Of a stretch of DNA of 64,000 bases, positions 36,101-46,259 are shown in pieces. Position 1 is the first letter of the stretch, and each line of letters starts with the position of its first letter. The DNA lies in contig NC_003282.8 in assembly GCF_000002985.6 (NCBI RefSeq), positions 3,968,001 through 4,032,000 of the forward strand. Reading direction: 5' to 3'. The notes beneath the pieces were generated by a model. That model searched no databases, was not told the DNA's origin, and saw only the letters and a program-made list of their open reading frames with translations. A program made the translations under genes and the position numbers. This DNA is from Caenorhabditis elegans (Eukaryota > Nematoda > Chromadorea > Rhabditida > Rhabditidae).

Positions 36101-39100
36101 ACTTCGTGTAAACCTTGCCCAGATGGCACATACACCTTGGACGAGGGATCTCAATCCGTTGGAAGCTGCTTAGCAATCTGTGGGTTCGGAATGTACAGCT
36201 CCACTGGGCTTATTCCATGTCAGCTCTGCCCTCGTCACACTTTCTCCGGAGCTGCTCCGATCGGAGGATTCCGAGAGTGCGAAGCTTGCCCATCGGGAGC
36301 TTACACTGCTAAGCTCGGAGCATCCAGTGCATCTGAGTGTAAGCAAGCTTGCAAGACAGGAACCTACAGTAATTCTGGCTTGGAACCTTGCTCGGCATGC
36401 CCGATCAACTTCTATCAGCCAACCGTCGGACAGCAAAGCTGCATCGAGTGCTCTAACACCACCGCGACTCAAACCACCGGAGAATCCCTCGAATCATCCT
36501 GCTTCCCGATCGACTGCTCGGCGAAAATGTGCGAGAACAACGCCGAGTGCTCGGTATTCATGCACAGAGCCCAGTGTCACTGCAAGCCAGGATATGTCGG
36601 AGATCGCTGTGAGATGCTCGAGGACGTGTGCTCCACACAGCCATGCTATAACGGTGGGAAGTGTGAGCAAGTGGGCACAACTTACAAGTGCACGTGCCCG
36701 AAGATGTTTAATGGAGCCAGATGTCAATTTGAGAGTGATGAGTGCAATGGGGTAAAGTGTCCGAATGGAGGTGTCTGTCATGATTTGCCAGGGGTTAAGT
36801 CGACGACATGTCTGTGCAGGTGAGTAAATCGTTTTCTCTTAGTTATACTTTGGTTACTTATATTTTGGTTCAGTATTTTTTTTCCGGAAGTTAGGCTTAG
36901 GCTTAGGCGGGGCTAGGGGGAGAGAAAAAAGATAAATTCTCAGAAAAATCCAGAAAAAAATCCACTGGATCGCTTTGTATCAGGGGTGTGCGGCAAATCT
37001 CAAAATGTGCCGACCTCGGCACACTCGACAAATTTGCCGCACATCCTTGATTTGTATGTGGGGCAATTTTTTGAACACACATTACAACTCTTTTCCCTTT
37101 CAGAACCGGATTCGCCGGACCCCAATGCGAGGAGATCACCGATATCTGTTCTACAAACAACCCTTGTCGAAATGGTGCTCGGTGTATTGGCGAGAAGCTC
37201 GGAAGATTCAAGTGCCAGTGTGTACCGGGATGGGAAGGACCCAATTGCGACAAGAATATTGGTTAGTCGGGGGGATAAAACCAAAAACTCATTTCTATCT
37301 TTCTTTTGTCCTCATTTTGTTCTCCCTACTAAAAGCTCCCTTCCCATCTAACACAATTTGGGTATAACTAACTCCTCTTCTTTTTCTCTTTTTTTTTCTT
37401 TTTTTAGAGCTCTTCCCAGAATAGAGGAGGGTGTAAAACACACATACATTTTTGTTTATATGAGAAAAAGAGCACAGAAAAAGCAATATTTCATTGTAAA
37501 GAGTCAAGTCTCTTGAGATCTGAGAAGCTGAAAATCACGCCATATTTGGATAGGATTTAAGCGGTGGCTGAGCGTAAGCCGGATTATGAGCAAGTTGCGG
37601 AGCAGTTGGCTCAGTCGGCACCGGCTCGAAGTCGTTGAGAGATTGTTTAAACTTGATTGTCAACCAGAGAGCGAACACGCTGAAAATAAGAACAAAACTT
37701 GTTTTTTTATTCAAAGCTCCCAAATTTTCCAACAAAAAAAACTTACTTGTAAATGAAGAACGTGGCTGCGAGCACAAAAAACGATGCACCATAATACCTC
37801 AACTCATGTTTGAGCTCTACTTTCTCCGTGTCTTCCAGCGTCTCATTAAAGAAATACTCGTAGACACGGAACAGGAACGTGTTCACCGACGCCGCCGAGC
37901 CTGCGAAGTAGGTGACCATAAAGATGAGCACAATTAGTGAGCACACGGTGAGACCGGCAATTAGCACGAGTCTGGAATATCTGGGTGAAGAGGCTGAGAG
38001 TGAGCAAAACGTGTTGTAAATAAATATATGTTCTAGTCAGGAGAACGCCACTAAACACTTTTTGCGGGCTGAACCGGAACACATACATATTTAAATTTTA
38101 GAATTTTGAATTTTTCAGAATAAATCAAATTTTAGCTGAAAATTTGAGAAAATTACGAGATTTCTCAAAATTTTGAGCTTTGAAATTGTGTGAACTATCA
38201 ATTTCAGCCTGAAAAACAAGGCAATTTGACAAAACTTTTAGCACGTCAAAAAACAAAGAACTGGACGTATGTATACTGACAACATTTGTTGCTCTTTGAG
38301 CCCTAGCAAAAAACTAGTGCGGCTTAAACGGAACACAGATAATTTATGAATTTTCTCTGCCAAGTCAAACTTTGGTAGAAAATTTGAGAAAATTACGATA
38401 TTTTTATAGGTTTTGAGCTTAGAAATTGTGTGAACAATCAGTTTCAGCTACTTTCAGCAAGTGAGCTGAAAGTGTTGTCGATTCTCGTAGAAATCAACGT
38501 TATGAATTTAATCGAACTTTCTACTAAAACTTTTAAAAAATCGCATGATTTTTTTGATAACCGTGTTGTCAATTTACATGCTTCCTCACCTCGGTATACA
38601 ATATCTTGCGATTTTCTTCTGCGCCGCCAAAATTATAAATATAGTCCCCAGGATCTCGCAGATCAGGAACATGCTGAAGAATAAGAAGGCTATCACAGTC
38701 GTCCAATGCCTGAAATTCGAGATTTTTTTTCATTTTGGAGAGCTCCCACAAACTCACAAATTATGATTCATAGTCTCCATAAGGATGATGAAGGATTTGT
38801 AGGCGAATATGGCGACGATCAGCGTGTCGAAGCATGCTAGCACCTGAATTTGGCTGGTTTGAAGGAAATTCATGAGAGTTTGAGGTGGAAATAGTTAGTT
38901 TTTGGGGAAAATTCGTTAGTTTTTGAGCAAATACTTGAGATTCTACACACAATAGGTGCCAAATTGAATTGAGGGAGAAGAAAAAACTAGGAGCCAACTT
39001 TTTGGAACAATTTTGAAAATTCAAAAGAAAACTCCAACTTAGAAGGAGTCTCGGCCTAAAAAAATGGAGAAAAACTGTATTAAATCTCAATTTTTATTTT

Positions 39101-42100
39101 TATAACTTCAAAAAAAAAAGTTTTAAAACAGTAAAACAAGAAACCCTAAATAGAGTTCCCAACCATGCTCAGCTTAAACTTAAGCCTAAGCCAGAGCCTA
39201 AGCCTAAGCCCACACCTAAGCCTAATTTTAAGCCCGAACTGGTTAGCTTTTGTCAAATTTTACAAAAAAAATTTAGAAATCAGGTTTTTTTAAACCATTT
39301 TTGTACGCGAAACCTGGACTAAATAGCACTAGTTTAATCGAATTTAAGCTTCGAATATGTAAGAAATTCCTTTTTTCCAATTTTAAGCTTTCAAACGTAA
39401 AAAGCACTATGACAGAAGTTGCAATTTTCCAGCTTTTAAATTTAAGAAAACTGCCATTTTGAAGGATTAGGAGCTCAGAAACTCTTTTAAATTGGTTAAA
39501 CTTTTGCATTGTTTTTTTTTGTTGGCTAAAAATATTGTAAACAAAATGTTAGTTGTGAAGAGTTTGAGCTCAGAATTTCTGGTTTTTTTTTGAATACTTT
39601 TGGAAAAACAGCACTAGTTTACACAATTCCAGCTCAAATAAGGACCCCCCCTCTTATCTCAAAATCTTCCCTTAATCACTCACCTTTGCACATTTTCCCA
39701 GTGGCCAACAGCAACAGAGCAACATCCTATGTGAAAGCGTCGCGAGAATCGATAGAACCGAGCTCTTCTCGTCTCCTTCGTTTTTTGGTCGTTGTCCCCG
39801 CAGGGGTTGCTCTCCATTTTCGCCGTTTCTCACGTCGTCTCCGCCCCTTCTCTCTGCTCGAGTTGAAGGAGAAGACGAAGAAGAAGATGAGGGAAAGCAC
39901 GAAAACGTGTTATTTGGAGGAGCCAGCCTGCTGCTGTTAGTGACACAACTCGAAATGGGGGGACCTTTTGTCTGCAGATGGGCTTATAATGTAATCAGAT
40001 ATATACATTTCAAGAGATATGTATGTGTTTATTTATGAATGGGAGTGTGAACAAACAGGCGGATTAAAGGATTTTGAATGGAATTCTAGTTGGAAAATAC
40101 TGGGTAAATTCAAAATAACTGGAATCAAGTAGGCTTAAAAGAACTGAATTTTCGAAGTTTGGAGGCTCTTTCAAGCAATATTGGCGGGATACTCGAATTT
40201 TAGTCTGTTTTACAGAACTTGAAAAGTGACGCTGAGTTTGCGAGTTTACCAACAATTTTGGGAAGAAATTAACTTTTTCAAAAAATGTGTGCTGAAAATT
40301 TAAATTCTGGGAATATCTAGGAAATTCTGGAAATATCTAATAATTTTCCTAACATTTGGGAAGTTGGCACAAAAATTTGTGTATGATATTTTTTAGGGAT
40401 CTCGAAAATTTGTAAAGAAAAACTCTGAAACACCTCAAACTTTTTGCTTTTTTCAAAAAGAGAAGAAAAAATCGATGGATCGAAAAACAACACAAGCAGT
40501 AACAACACACTTCAAACTGCTGTTCTCTCCTTTTTCTCCCCCCGATCACCTCTCTCCCAGCTGTCTCCCACTCTAATTTTCCCTCATTTTCACTAGTAGT
40601 TAGAGGTCATTTGGACGGGAAAAAGTAGTATGGTTAATGAAAAGGAAACGAGAAGACTGAGCTCTTATCAGTTGATCAATTTCCATTTCACAACATGTTT
40701 TTTAGTTTTGAAGTTGTTTGTTGCATTTTGTTATGAAATTGTTGAGATAGACTACTAACTTTCAGGTAGGTTTTTCCCAAAACTACAGTAATCCCACAGT
40801 ACTTCCACAGTACCCCTACAGTACCCTATACACTACTCTTGCAGTACACCTACAGTACTACTACAGTACTACTGCAGTACCCCTACAGCACTCCTACAGT
40901 ACTTTTACAGTACTTCTGCAGTACTCCTCCAGTACCCCTACAGCAACCGACCACATCCCTCCACTAACCGGAACTTATAATCCCATGAAAAGACGAAAAC
41001 AAATTTGTCCAAAACTACAGTAATCCCACAGTACTGTAGTATCCCTACATTACTACCACAGTACCCCTACAGTACTCCTGCAGTACTGCCACAGTATCAT
41101 TACAGTACTCCTACTATGCTCCTATAGCACCCCTACAAAACTCCTACGATGCCCCGATCATATGTATTCATCCACTAACCCTAACCCAATATTCTTTCAA
41201 AATCCGAAGTCTGCCTTCTCTTGTGAAGTGTGACGTCACAGATTACAAACTATAATTTCCCAATTTTCAGATGACTGTGCTGACTCCCCGTGTGCTCTCA
41301 ACGCGACTTGCGTCGACTTGATCAACGACTACAAGTGTGAATGTCCGACAGGGTTCAGTGGTAAGAGATGCCATATTAAAGGTTAGTTCCCATTTGAAAT
41401 CTTTAGGAATACCTAAACCAAACTTATTTTCAGAAAACCTCTGCGCATCTTCCCCGTGTGTTCACGGACTGTGCATCGACAAACTCTACTCTCGCCAATG
41501 CCTCTGCCAACCGGGATGGACTGGCGAGAACTGTGATCAGAACATTGACGAGTGCGCGGCTTCCCCATGCCAGAACGATGCCAAATGCATCGACGAGATC
41601 AATGGCTACATGTGTGAATGTGCGGATGGTTATGAAGGGGTTCACTGTCAACATCTTGTGGATCATTGTGCCAAGCAGCCATGTCACAATAATGCTACGT
41701 GTACCAATATGGGCGCTACCTACCATTGTGATTGTACGTTAGGCTTTGATGGGGTCCATTGTGAGATGAATATTGACGAATGCGCTGAAAATCAATGTGA
41801 CAAGCTCGGAACGGAATCATGTAGAGACGCTGTTAACGACTTTAAGTGTGTCTGTAAGCCCGGGTACACTGGGCCACGATGTGATGTCAAGCAGGATCAA
41901 TGCGCAGACTCCCCATGTCTGAACGATGCTCAATGCGTTGATATGGGTGGAGCTTACAAGTGTGTCTGCAAATCGGGATGGACCGGTCCGAAGTGTGAGC
42001 AGGATAATGGGAGCTGCGCCGCCAAGCCGTGCAGGAACAATGGATTCTGCGTGAGCCTCGTCGCCGACTACTTCTGCGTGTGCCCTCCAGGAGTATCCGG

Positions 42101-45100
42101 AAAGAACTGCGAGTCGGCGCCGAACCGATGCATCGGCCAACCTTGCCATAATGGTGGAGAGTGTGGAGATTTCGGGTCTCATCTGGAATGCGCCTGCCCG
42201 GCGAGCTTTACCGGGAAGGGATGTGAATTCAAGAACACTGGATGCAAGACTTGCGAGAATGGTGGAAAGTGTGCGGAAGCAGCTGGAGGTCTACAGAAAT
42301 GCGAATGCTCACCTGGATTTACTGGAGAGCGCTGCGAGACCAACATTGACGAGTGCTCCACCGCGCATTGTCCTTCTGGAGCAACTTGTGTCGATCAGGT
42401 CAACACGCATATATGTGTCTGCCCATTCAACTTGACAGGAGTCCACTGTGACAAAATGATCAATACCAACTATGACCTTCAATTCTTGGATCCATTCCGA
42501 CCAACATCTGCATCACTCTACGCACCGTTCCGCATAGAGTCATCTGCCTTATCAGTAGGGCTATGGGTGAAATTTGAGAAACCTCATCAACACGCGGCAT
42601 TCTTTTCTTTGCATAGATTTGATAACTCAAGTCAAGAATATGTGAGAGTATCTTCTAACCTTGTACGGCTAACTCTGTTCCCTGGACTAGCTGCCGTGGA
42701 GGTTCCACTATCTAGCAGTCAACACTTGAACAATGGAAAATGGAATCACCTTCTTATCACCTGGCAGTCCAAGACTGGAGCTTACTCGGTCATCTGGAAC
42801 TCGCTGAGAACCTATTCTAACAATGGATATGCTACTGGAAAGCAACTAGATGTTATGACTGGAATTACCTTAGGCTCCACTGCACTTCCATCCTTTGTCG
42901 GATCCATCGCAAGAGTTGGGGTATGGAATAGAGTTATCGATTTCGAGGAGGAACTCCCTTTGATGGTTCAACACTGTCAGAGATCCGAGGAAATCTACAA
43001 GGGGTTGCTAGTAAGATTCGAGGGATTCACAAAGATCATCGGAAGAGTTGAGCGAACTCATAAATCAACATGTGGAGTCGAGGAGAAGTCTGCTATGCAG
43101 AAGAGTCAATCGCAAATTCTCATCGAAGACTGCCCATCTGACATGGTGATCTCCTCTATGGACCGAGAGACAAATGTAACCTGGCCGGAACCTACCTTCC
43201 TGAGCTCTAACTCCAAAATCGAGAAAATCGAGAAAAATCTGAAGCAAGGACAGATGTTCACATGGGGAGAGTATGATGTGCTGTATACCGCCACGGATAA
43301 TGCTACCAATCAAGCTCAATGCAACTTCAAGATCCGAGTTGGAAAGGAGAACTGTGTGGACGCAGCGGATCCAGTGAACGGAGTGCAGTCGTGTGAGAGC
43401 TGGGGACCACAATTGAAGTACAAGGCCTGCTCGGTAGAGTGTCGCGATGGATTCGAGTTTCCGAGGTCTCCGGCGGTATTCTACACGTGTGCGGCTGACG
43501 GGAAGTGGAAGCCGAATAAGAGCCCGAGCACAATGTTCAGATATCCACAATGTACCAAGTAAGTGGTAGAACTATTTTCCAGATATTTTAAGCTAAAAAT
43601 CGTGCAACCTTGTGAATTTCCAGACACGTCCCAGCCACCAAAGTCGTCATTGTCCGCATCATCTACGGAAGCTCACCGGCTTGCACGGAATCTTCAAAGG
43701 AAGCTTTCACGCAAAAAGTTCAGCAAACTATCGACGCTATTGATAGCAAGTGGAAGATGTGTAGTTTAACGTACGTTTTCTGATTTTGCTTTTCTATATT
43801 GAAATTTATATATTTTTTCCAGTGACGCCAATGGATGTGTGGGTACCCAGGTTCGTGTAGAGTGTGGAGGCTCCAAGTTACCCGAAGAGGGACGTCGCCG
43901 TCGCCGCAACCCAGAATCAGTGCTCGCCTCATCCTTCGGAGTGGAAATTGAGATTCCTGTGAAACGAAGAATGCTGGTCGATCCGTCATCTGGGCTCGAG
44001 ACGACTATCCGGGATGCTCTTCACAATGAGATTCTCTCAGGAGTCTTGAACTTTGAAAAGGTTCTTCCGAACGGTCGGCCAGACGTTGGATCCCTAAAGA
44101 TCAAAGAGGAGTATCTCTGCCAAGCAGGTCAAGTTGTCGTTCGGGATCTCTGTGTACCATGTGCCCCGGGAACCTATCACTCAGCAGCGACAGGCGAATG
44201 TGAGCTGTGTCCAATTGGAGAGTACCAGCCACTCACTGCCCGAACCGAATGCTTCAAATGTGCTCCAGGACAGATTACGGCTAGCGAGGGTGCAATTTCA
44301 GAGGGAGAATGCAAGGATAATTGCCCGCCAGGTCATCAGTACGATTCGTTGACTTCTGATTGTGTAACCTGTGGCTATGGATACTATCAGCCATCTGCTG
44401 GTGCCTTTGAGTGTATTCCTTGTGGAATCGGAAAGACGACACTCTCCGAGTTTGCGACCAGTGAGGATGAGTGCAGGGATGAGTGTCCAGGTAAGACATC
44501 AGTATGAAGCAATTACTCCGATAACCTCTAAATTTCCAGATGGCGAGCAACTTTCTGCGTCAGGAGTCTGTCAGCCGTGTCAAATTGGAACCTATAGGTC
44601 TAGAGGAGAGAACAAAAAGTGCGTCGCATGTCCACCAGGAACTACAACCGAGGCAACAATGTCGACAAGACGGGAGCAGTGCAATACGCCGAAGTGCAAG
44701 CCGGGACAGTTTTTGGTTAAGGAGACGTAAGTCATAGACTTTAGTATTAGTTTTAAAAATTTTCATTTCCATCTGTATTTTTATTCCAGAAAGAACTGTC
44801 AATTCTGCCCACGTGGAACCTTCCAAAACGAAGAGCAGGAGAGCACATGCAAGCTGTGTGCACCGGACCACACCACAGCTGCTCCTGGAGCCACTGCCGA
44901 GTCTCAGTGCTTTTCGACGAATCAATGTGCGACAGGAGAGTACAACTGCTCCTGGCACGCCAACTGCATCGATCTACCCGACGAGAATGATGTTCCGAGC
45001 TACGAGTGTCGGTGCAAGCCAGGATACCGTGGAAATGGAACTCACTGTACGGATGCTTGCAACGACTTCTGCTTGAATGACGGAATCTGCAAGAAGAACA

Positions 45101-45960
45101 ACATCGGAAATGTAGAGTGCATCTGTAAGGATCACTTTAGCGGGGATCGGTGTGAGCTGAGATTCCAAGCTTCAAATAACAAGCTATGGATTGCAACGGT
45201 CATTGTCGGAGTCGTAGTGATCGGAATCATCATTGTGATCATTGTGTTCATGATCTCCTTCCGGTTCAATCATGTCCAAGACACTAATGAAAAGTCGTCG
45301 ACGTTGGCGGATCTGTCTCCAACTGCGAATAACATCCTCTACGGGACACCGCCAGTTTGTAAGTTTGGTTTTTTTTTTTAATAGAAATGGAAAAAAAAAT
45401 TGGGGAATATTTCTGAAACTTTTAGAAGGAAAAAACATTTTTGGCCACGATTTGACATGAGATTTGGCAAAAACGTCAACAACGGAGTTTTTACAGTTTT
45501 CTTATGTTAGCTTTCAAAAAGTCTCTCCTCCGCTAAGCCTAAGCCTCAGCCCATGCCTAAGCCTAAGTCTGAGCGTAAGCCTAAGTCTGAGCCTAAGCTT
45601 GAGCCAGAGCCTAGGCCAGTCTAGGATAGTAATTTTCTTAGAATTTCTAGTCGGTATGATGTATTTTGTCTAAAAATTCTCTGAAAAAAGTCTCAAAGTC
45701 CATCCAGGCCATCAAATTTTTCAATTTTTCCAGGCGAACCTCCACGCGCGTTCGGCTACTACTACGAAGACGACGACGTCTACGAGACAAAATCACGCGA
45801 AATGATCGGAAGCGGATCAGAACGTCGTCCGACCACGTCGACGGTTACCTCGATGGGCGGTGCAATGAGCCGAGCCATCGAGCAGCACAAGTACGAGCAG
45901 CGGATGCGGCAGGCGCAGCAACACATGTATCAGCCGGGCGGTGGCAACGACGAGGAATGA
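21132..45960 (+). CDS. Giant multidomain membrane protein, Uninflatable-like
   Basis: Twenty-six exons join in phase to ~3,514 residues: 21132-21212, 21543-21815, 22405-22927, 22974-23102, 23298-23440, 30737-30816, 30889-31352, 31402-31584, 31629-31994, 32053-32340, 32391-32839, 33127-33427, 33477-34218, 34278-34743, 34789-35167, 35217-35417, 35481-35963, 36018-36819, 37104-37261, 41271-41381, 41434-43558, 43624-43770, 43823-44490, 44540-44726, 44790-45358, 45734-45960. In order: hydrophobic N terminus; C-type lectin (QPN, WRLDTC); LDLa; three CUB; four sushi; EGF-CA; discoidin-like; EGF; sushi run; discoidin-like; two HYR; sushi; Cys-rich GCC2-like; 14 EGF; LamG/pentraxin-like; HYR; sushi; GCC2-like; EGF; one transmembrane helix (~3382-3406); ~108-residue tail. 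This content and length match insect Uninflatable, an apical extracellular-matrix-facing protein; the name is inference. A GRRRRRNP run (~2988) suggests convertase cleavage. Exon 1 is the least certain. Confidence 0.87.
23126..23282. repeat. Interstitial telomere-like GCCTAA repeat
   Basis: Degenerate cctaag/cctgag units fill most of the intron between exons 4 and 5 of the giant gene. Its orientation is complementary to the tract at 6305. Confidence 0.9.
23650..24240 (-). CDS. Nested small secreted Cys-rich protein, copy A
   Basis: Four exons on the minus strand (24240-24098, 24052-23959, 23874-23774, 23725-23650) join to 137 residues. The start [17 protein letters not shown] is a clear signal peptide followed by DPIHFDV. 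Conserved pattern of the family: HC, WC, an acidic [23 protein letters not shown] and a C-terminal Cys, i.e. six spaced cysteines. The gene lies antisense inside intron 5 of the giant gene, first of six copies. The family is not recognised; size and beta-rich look could suggest a transthyretin-like or similar nematode secreted fold, but that is weak. It appears intact. Confidence 0.8.
24303..24338 (-). promoter_or_regulatory. Shared upstream block of nested copy A
   Basis: On the minus strand a block reading catgagaac..ttcc, then ttcccatctatcggct lies ~60 bp upstream of the copy A start. Near-identical blocks precede the other five copies at a similar distance (about 25471-25504, 26484-26520, 27541-27580, 28927-28960, 30680-30715). 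It is either a shared promoter/5'UTR element or sequence kept by recent duplication. Confidence 0.55.
24682..25412 (-). pseudogene. Nested small secreted protein, copy B, nonsense mutation
   Basis: The four-exon structure is conserved (25412-25264, 25216-25123, 24894-24794, 24742-24682; phases agree) with signal peptide [17 protein letters not shown] and the motifs HC, HD, FC, YEF, HDCS. However the codon for the family's invariant Trp (WC motif) is TGA at 25308-25310, truncating the product after ~34 residues. All other positions are open, so the inactivation looks recent. Intron 1 is short; intron 2 is longer (~230 bp) than in the other copies. Confidence 0.8.
25599..25832. repeat. Terminal-inverted-repeat element
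   Basis: Left end ggggttattcatgt (about 25600) is mirrored by acatgaataacccc (about 25822-25836). The interior is unrelated to genes. Similar ends occur near 56584 and, in diverged form, at 11393-11582. It lies between nested copies B and C. Confidence 0.75.
25884..26418 (-). CDS. Nested small secreted Cys-rich protein, copy C
   Basis: Exons 26418-26276, 26235-26142, 26096-25996 and 25950-25884 on the minus strand join to 134 residues. Signal peptide [17 protein letters not shown], then [55 protein letters not shown] and a short tail with a last Cys. All family positions are present and there is no disruption. It is used here as the reference copy. Antisense within intron 5 of the giant gene; family unrecognised, predicted secreted. 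Confidence 0.82.
26591..26702. repeat. Interstitial telomere-like TTAGGC repeat
   Basis: Degenerate ttaggc/ctcaggt units between nested copies C and D, directly next to the copy D 3' side. Confidence 0.85.
26902..27484 (-). CDS. Nested small secreted Cys-rich protein, copy D
   Basis: Exons 27484-27339, 27284-27188, 27135-27035 and 26980-26902 on the minus strand give 140 residues with correct phases. Signal peptide [17 protein letters not shown], then [43 protein letters not shown] and YC. It is the most diverged copy: an extra Cys in the YEF segment (YEFNCF) and GT followed by TTGT at the first donor. The open frame is intact, so it is called coding. Confidence 0.75.
27650..27785. repeat. 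Interstitial telomere-like TTAGGC repeat
   Basis: Degenerate ttaggc units on the plus strand between nested copies D and E, upstream of copy D. Confidence 0.85.
27886..28012. repeat. Interstitial telomere-like TTAGGC repeat
   Basis: A second tract of ttaggc/ttaggt/ctcagg units, ~100 bp from the preceding one, between nested copies D and E. Confidence 0.85.
28010..28310. repeat. Direct duplication at 3' end of copy E
   Basis: The segment about 28010-28110 and the segment about 28205-28310 are direct copies (acgctggtct, attaaaa.tatttattcg, caatcagaatttgactcaac). The second overlaps the end of copy E, so the first may be a leftover of another duplicated 3' end. Confidence 0.65.
28302..28875 (-). 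pseudogene. Nested small secreted protein, copy E, start codon lost
   Basis: Exons 28875-28727, 28685-28592, 28545-28445 and 28395-28302 keep phase and all family motifs ([41 protein letters not shown]). The family start ATG aligned with the other copies is instead TAA (28876-28878), and no in-frame ATG precedes the signal-like [11 protein letters not shown]. The nearest upstream ATG is in another frame. Unless an unseen upstream exon or a non-AUG start is used, it cannot be translated with a signal peptide. A TATAAAA sequence lies about 15 bp upstream. Confidence 0.7.
29330..29970. repeat. Fold-back element with extra half-copy
   Basis: The left arm (about 29330-29475) contains atgaaacttcttgaaaa, aagttatgacggctc and ccgacttgtcaagcgg; the right arm (about 29640-29800) is the reverse complement (ccgcttgacaagtcgg, gagccgtcataactt). 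A further partial copy of the right arm follows at 29850-29965. Lies in intron 5 of the giant gene between copies E and F. Confidence 0.85.
30053..30607 (-). CDS. Nested small secreted Cys-rich protein, copy F
   Basis: Exons 30607-30468, 30418-30319, 30269-30178 and 30131-30053. Signal peptide [17 protein letters not shown], then [32 protein letters not shown], and [13 protein letters not shown]. At the family's usual intron 2 acceptor (before DYEF) the minus strand reads tctcac instead of tctcag, so that site is lost. The next AG, 9 nt on (before FAYI), restores frame and gives a 49-nt intron, deleting DYE. Two identical gtaagt donors sit 9 nt apart at 30318 and 30309. Functional state is uncertain. 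Confidence 0.62.
36981..37052. repeat. Short inverted-repeat element (TTTGCCG family)
   Basis: Begins ggggtgtgcggcaaat and ends atttgccgcacatcc, giving ~14-bp terminal inverted repeats within intron 18 of the giant gene. Related internal units occur at 8005-8070 and 10830-11190. Confidence 0.7.
37535..38873 (-). CDS. Nested four-transmembrane protein, family unknown
   Basis: Four exons on the minus strand (38873-38758, 38709-38590, 37971-37747, 37679-37535) join in phase to 201 residues, start [10 protein letters not shown]. Four hydrophobic helices are visible: around [56 protein letters not shown] and [17 protein letters not shown]. The ~30-residue C terminus is cytoplasmic-like and Pro-rich with NPAY and YAQPP. 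It lacks the CCG motif of tetraspanins. The gene lies antisense in intron 19 of the giant gene. Function unknown; tetraspan topology is the only firm statement. Confidence 0.8.
39169..39236. repeat. Telomere-like GCCTAA patch
   Basis: Short run of cctaagcc-type units within intron 19 of the giant gene. Confidence 0.8.
40780..41125. repeat. ctacagtac minisatellite
   Basis: Two blocks (about 40780-40945 and 41010-41120) of degenerate 10-11-bp units, consensus ctacagtact(c). They are ~150 bp apart and end ~150 bp before exon 20 of the giant gene. Confidence 0.9.
45530..45625. repeat. Telomere-like GCCTAA repeat in last intron
   Basis: Degenerate cctaag/ctgagc units within the last intron (45359-45733) of the giant gene. 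Confidence 0.85.
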
Positions 45961-46199
45961 AGGAATGAAAACTTATATACCGACTAACTACGGGTTTTCG
46001 ACACGGAATATTGCTCTTTTTCCCCTTATTAGTGTCTTTCACTTTGCTTCTTCTTGCGATTGAAGAAAACTTCTCACAAATTTTTAACTTATTTCTGTAC
46101 TTGCAGTTAGTACTTGTACCTTTATTTCACTTTTTCTCTGAAAACCGCTCAACTCGTGTAAATACCGTACCTCAACTATTTTCCAGTTATTGAAATTAT

Positions 46200-46207
46200 C
46201 GAATAAA
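46200..46207 (+). terminator. Polyadenylation signal of the giant gene
   Basis: AATAAA about 240 bp after the stop of the giant gene, the first such signal downstream. Confidence 0.6.
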
Positions 46208-46259
46208 TTTTAATTATTCAATGTTATACAAAAAAGGTCTTTTGAAGAGTCTAATTATT

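Larger units (their letters stand above)
37262..41270. other. 4-kb intron 19 of the giant gene
   Basis: Apart from the antisense gene at 37535-38873, it holds a telomere-like patch (39169-39236), AT-rich DNA and a ctacagtac minisatellite (40780-41110). Open frames at 39590-39940 and 40064-40549 have no domain, signal or paired exon and are not called. Confidence 0.5.

Noticed and set aside
37743..38088. Alternative starts for the nested tetraspan gene in this exon
   Set aside because: The upstream exons at 38590-38873 join in phase and supply two further helices, so the gene starts at 38873.
39590..39940. 116-codon frame in intron 19 of the giant gene
   Set aside because: Low-complexity Arg/Lys-rich translation with no acceptor/donor in phase with neighbouring exons.
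41337..41433. A long single frame starting at 41337 (741 codons)
   Set aside because: Its first ~32 codons read through the end of exon 20 in the wrong frame and a 52-bp intron with good gt/ag; the true exon begins at 41434.
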